From Chitinophagaceae bacterium (GTDB lineage Bacteria > Bacteroidota > Bacteroidia > Chitinophagales > Chitinophagaceae): a DNA stretch of 27,544 nt. The position numbers were made by a program, and so were the translations under genes. Location of the stretch: the NCBI GenBank assembly GCA_025362915.1, contig JANYEU010000009.1, positions 1 to 27,544 on the forward strand, written 5' to 3'. Each line of letters begins with the position of its first letter. Within the stretch, counting starts at the first letter, position 1. Shown here one piece after another: positions 25,439-27,544 of the stretch. Under the pieces are notes generated by a model that had not been told where the DNA came from, ran no database searches, and saw only the letters and a list, made by a program, of their open reading frames with translations.

Positions 25439-25667
25439 GCAATACTTTTTCTGAAGTCAATGTTTTACTTGCCATTTCTAATAAAAGAAGAGCCATCTCC
25501 TTTTTTACTGTTGGAAAGTTTTCTAGGAACTCATCCAAGGTTTCGCCTGTACTTATATAATCGAACAGGGATTGGATAGGCACCCTCGTTCCTGTGAACA
25601 CAGGTGTTCCACCCATTATTTCTGGGTCAATGTTTACAGCTCCGTAATGAGAAATGGAAGTATTCAT
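25422..25667 (-). CDS. DUF433 antitoxin-like protein
   Basis: An 81-residue protein with the DUF433 pattern: INIDPEIMGG-like opening (VNIDPEIMGGTPVFTGTRVPIQSLFDYI), then a helix-turn-helix-like region (GETLDEFLENFPTVKKEMALLLLEMA). DUF433 proteins pair with DUF5615 PIN-like toxins as antitoxins and likely repress their own operon. The ATG at 25667 matches the usual N-terminus. The 3' end overlaps the toxin gene. Confidence 0.88.
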   Translation of the reverse strand: MNTSISHYGAVNIDPEIMGGTPVFTGTRVPIQSLFDYISTGETLDEFLENFPTVKKEMALLLLEMASKTLTSEKVLHENFA

Positions 25668-25733
25668 ATAATAAAATTTAAAGTGCTAAAAGAAATTCCC
25701 TTTTTATAAGAAGATAAAGTAATAATAATAGAT

Positions 25734-25940
25734 TCAATTATCAAGTGGCTCATTGAAGTCTGGTGACATAAAAGTTACTGTTCCTTTGGCAAATCCTGCG
25801 ATAAGAGGCTTTTTCTTTTTTACCGTTACTTCTTCCTCTTCCATAAAGGTAACAACAACCTTGACCGGCTTTGACAAAGTGGGTTGTTCATCCAAAATGA
25901 TATGCCCATTGTTGTACACACCGTTAATTTGAGTAAGCAC
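25734..25940 (-). CDS. DUF2281-like antitoxin, orphan and slightly short
   Basis: A 68-residue protein: N-terminal strand pair INGVYNNGHIILDEQP, then VKVVVTFMEEEEV, and a C-terminal FAKGTVTFMSPDFNEPLDN. The last part matches antitoxins of VapC-type PIN toxins, which usually continue for several residues after PLDD with a YM-type end; here the stop follows PLDN. The usual PIN toxin gene does not follow: after 66 bp comes the DUF433 gene. The start is a GTG at 25940 preceded by an A-rich stretch. It may be a remnant antitoxin, or it may act with the neighbouring pair. Confidence 0.6.
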   Translation of the reverse strand: MLTQINGVYNNGHIILDEQPTLSKPVKVVVTFMEEEEVTVKKKKPLIAGFAKGTVTFMSPDFNEPLDN

Positions 25941-25956
25941 TTTCTTATTTTTTATT

Positions 25957-25977
25957 ATACAAATCTATGCTTTGTAT
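25957..25977. promoter_or_regulatory. Dyad ATACAAA-N7-TTTGTAT with a minus-strand -7 box
   Basis: Perfect 7 bp arms with a 7 bp spacer lie between the divergent antitoxin (start 25940) and PstS-like (start 26022) genes. On the minus strand TAGATTTG (25967-25960) matches the TAnnTTTG -7 consensus, about 20 bp from the GTG. An operator for antitoxin autoregulation is plausible. Confidence 0.4.
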
Positions 25978-26021
25978 TTCTTGTGGCTGAATTATTATTG
26001 AATCAATTAAAACAAACAAAA

Positions 26022-26936
26022 ATGAAAAAGACAATCGTTGGCATTATCGCCTTGATAAGTATTTTAGGTTATAGTACACAATTAAATGCACAAACTATTC
26101 GCATTGCGGGTACAAGGTTGACCTATCCCTTGTTTCAAAAGTGGATAGATGAATATTCAAAGCAACATCCCGATGTGTATTTTATACTGAATAGTAAGCA
26201 ACCTGCTGACAGTGTGGATATATCGATTGTGTCGCACATATTGGCATCAACTGATATAAAAGCAGGCAAGACTGCCATTACCGTGAGTAGATATGTACAA
26301 CTTCCAGTGGTGAATAGTAGCCGGGCAAATGTTGCGGCATTGCAAGAAAAAGGGTTTAATGATGCCACTTTCAAGCAGGTATATTTTGGCGAGACGAGTA
26401 CTAGCAGTATTGCTACCGATGCAGTTTTTACTGTTTATAAGCGCAAGCAAAATGCCTGCGCCTCTCAGTCATTCGCCAATCATTTTGGTAGCGAACAGAA
26501 AGATATCCAGAGTATTGGTGTAGTGGGTGATGATAAAGATTTATTAGCAGCCGTGAAGCAAGATGTAAATGGCATATCCTATAATAACCTAGGCTTTATT
26601 TATGATTTAAAGACCCGCAAACCAATAGACAGTATTGCCATAATACCCGTAGATTTCAATGAGAATGGAAAGATTGATGCCGATGAAAGGATATATGGCT
26701 CGCTGGATAATGTACTAACTTATGCAGAGAAAACAAACAGCCCGAAGCTACTAATTGAAGAAGTGCATGTATTGTACAACCAAAACAACCCTGATAAAGA
26801 AGTGGCTAATTTCTTGAAATGGGTTTTAATAAACGGTCAACAATACAACCATGAATATGGGTTTATTAATCTATTGAATGATACCCGGAAACAATCAATT
26901 GAAACAGTAAAGCAAGGGTTGGCGCAAAGGCAATAG
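26022..26936 (+). CDS. PstS-like periplasmic substrate-binding protein
   Basis: A 304-residue exported protein of the PBP-like (PstS) type. Signal peptide to about residue 24 (ending QLNAQ), then IRIAGTRLTYPLFQKWIDEYSKQHPDV, matching the opening of phosphate-type binding proteins (usually GS/T in GSxTxxP). A calcium-loop-like segment D211FNENGKIDADE222 sits before the C-terminal lobe, common in Bacteroidota members. I chose the ATG at 26022, since the signal peptide begins there. Only 1 Met and 1 Cys in 304 residues. Given this and its place next to a sulfatase-activating enzyme, the ligand might be sulfate rather than phosphate; that is inference. No permease genes are adjacent. Confidence 0.8.
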   Translation: MKKTIVGIIALISILGYSTQLNAQTIRIAGTRLTYPLFQKWIDEYSKQHPDVYFILNSKQPADSVDISIVSHILASTDIKAGKTAITVSRYVQLPVVNSSRANVAALQEKGFNDATFKQVYFGETSTSSIATDAVFTVYKRKQNACASQSFANHFGSEQKDIQSIGVVGDDKDLLAAVKQDVNGISYNNLGFIYDLKTRKPIDSIAIIPVDFNENGKIDADERIYGSLDNVLTYAEKTNSPKLLIEEVHVLYNQNNPDKEVANFLKWVLINGQQYNHEYGFINLLNDTRKQSIETVKQGLAQRQ

Positions 26937-26996
26937 AGGCTTCTAGTGTTAGAATAGGAAATACAACCGCATATAAGTCTATTAATATTTTAAAGT

Positions 26997-27011
26997 AATG
27001 TATATTACATT
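26997..27011. promoter_or_regulatory. Perfect dyad AATGTA-TAT-TACATT
   Basis: A 15 bp palindrome 37 bp upstream of the ATG of the formylglycine-generating enzyme gene. CACTTTTG at 27024-27031 is one base off the TAnnTTTG -7 consensus, so the dyad would sit near -30, a repressor-type position. It uses the same half-site letters as the dyad before leader 2, in the opposite orientation. Confidence 0.25.
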
Positions 27012-27048
27012 TCTCAATTAACGCACTTTTGCAACAAAGGATTAAAGA

Positions 27049-27544
27049 ATGAATTTCATCAGAAAGATGTTAAGTTTGGTAATAATGGCAGTTATTGTGG
27101 GTAATGTATCTGCACAGATCCCTAATGCAAACAACCTTTCTTTTGATACAACTTCGGGCATCAAGAAGAAGAAACCAATCTGCTGTGAATCTAATCTTCC
27201 AAAGCGGTTTGGTGCAAAAACCGTGAGTACAATCAATCAATCAGAAAAAAATAAAACTACCAATCACGATGGAATGGTTTGGGTGCAGGGCGGTACGTTT
27301 ATGATGGGCGGCGATAATAAACAAGCATCTCCCGATGAATACCCAAAGCACAAGGTAACGGTCAATGCTTTCTGGATAGATGTTACCGAAGTAACCAATG
27401 GGCAGTTTGCTGCTTTTGTAAATGCTACACATTATGTTACGATAGCAGAGCGTAAACCGGATTGGAACGAGATCAAGAAACAACTTCCTCCTGATACCCC
27501 AAAACCCGATGATAGCGTTTTAGTAGCTGCATCTTTGGTGTTTA
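27049..27544 (+). CDS. Formylglycine-generating enzyme (SUMF1 family), 5' part
   Basis: The first 165 codons are present; the gene runs off the window. Signal peptide (ending VGNVSAQ), a CC-containing segment (KPICCESNLPKRFG), then the SUMF1-family opening DGMVWVQGGTFMMGGD, SPDEYPKHKVTVNAFWIDVTEVTNGQFAAFVNATHYVTIAE, and PPDTPKPDDSVLVAASLVF. The full-length protein converts the Cys of the CxPxR motif in sulfatases to formylglycine, the catalytic residue. The sulfatase at 21272 has that motif, so it is a likely client. Catalytic cysteines lie beyond the window edge. Met content is ordinary. Confidence 0.9.
   Translation, partial: MNFIRKMLSLVIMAVIVGNVSAQIPNANNLSFDTTSGIKKKKPICCESNLPKRFGAKTVSTINQSEKNKTTNHDGMVWVQGGTFMMGGDNKQASPDEYPKHKVTVNAFWIDVTEVTNGQFAAFVNATHYVTIAERKPDWNEIKKQLPPDTPKPDDSVLVAASLVF

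Overview
The window looks like chromosomal DNA of a Bacteroidota bacterium, probably Chitinophagales or Chitinophagaceae. The grounds are a fused ccoN-ccoO cytochrome oxidase gene, a SusC/SusD pair, a protein with a gliding-motility-type (type IX secretion) C-terminal domain, and promoter-like TAnnTTTG boxes. Base composition is about 40% GC.

Layout. (1) 1-918: an array of degenerate 20-21 bp units, then one unrecognised small gene. (2) 932-7669, minus strand: a cbb3-type cytochrome c oxidase operon in the order ccoS, ccoNO, ccoQ, ccoP, ccoG, ccoH/fixH, TauE/UreH-like membrane protein. An FNR-like palindrome and a TAnnTTTG box lie just upstream of ccoS. The copper ATPase gene ccoI, usual at this spot, is absent. 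(3) 7990-12993, plus strand: a 1667-residue secreted protein with NHL propeller repeats, twelve exact-length 51-residue Cys-pair repeats and a T9SS sorting domain. (4) 13349-23128, plus strand: a sulfur-related locus. It holds a poly-cysteine leader peptide, a cysteine-free redoxin-like gene, a fatty acid hydroxylase, tRNA-Cys, a second poly-cysteine leader peptide, SusC, SusD and an arylsulfatase. (5) 23129-25007: repeats, a 40-residue membrane peptide and a second fatty acid hydroxylase. (6) 25112-25940, minus strand: a DUF5615/DUF433 toxin-antitoxin-like pair and an orphan DUF2281-like antitoxin. (7) 26022-27544, plus strand: a PstS-like binding protein and the start of a formylglycine-generating enzyme, the type of enzyme that activates Cys-type sulfatases.

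Most notable: the sulfur locus. Two short ORFs ending in CCCCC-stop and CCCC-stop flank a tRNA-Cys gene. They precede proteins almost without sulfur amino acids: SusC has 2 Met and 0 Cys in about 1064 residues, SusD 2 Met and 1 lipobox Cys in 530, the redoxin 2 Met and 0 Cys in about 204, the PstS-like protein 1 Met and 1 Cys in 304. I infer a sulfur-starvation regulon controlled by cysteine-responsive attenuation: slow decoding of Cys codons in the leader would signal low Cys-tRNA and switch on sulfur-sparing uptake and desulfation proteins. Three genes of this locus (redoxin, SusC, sulfatase) each carry one disrupting lesion, while the genes outside it look intact. The locus is therefore either decaying or affected by sequence errors.

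A second pattern: four intergenic arrays with unrelated sequences (81-286, 3684-3767, 13007-13094, 23537-23704) all keep a register of about 21-22 bp, two helical turns.
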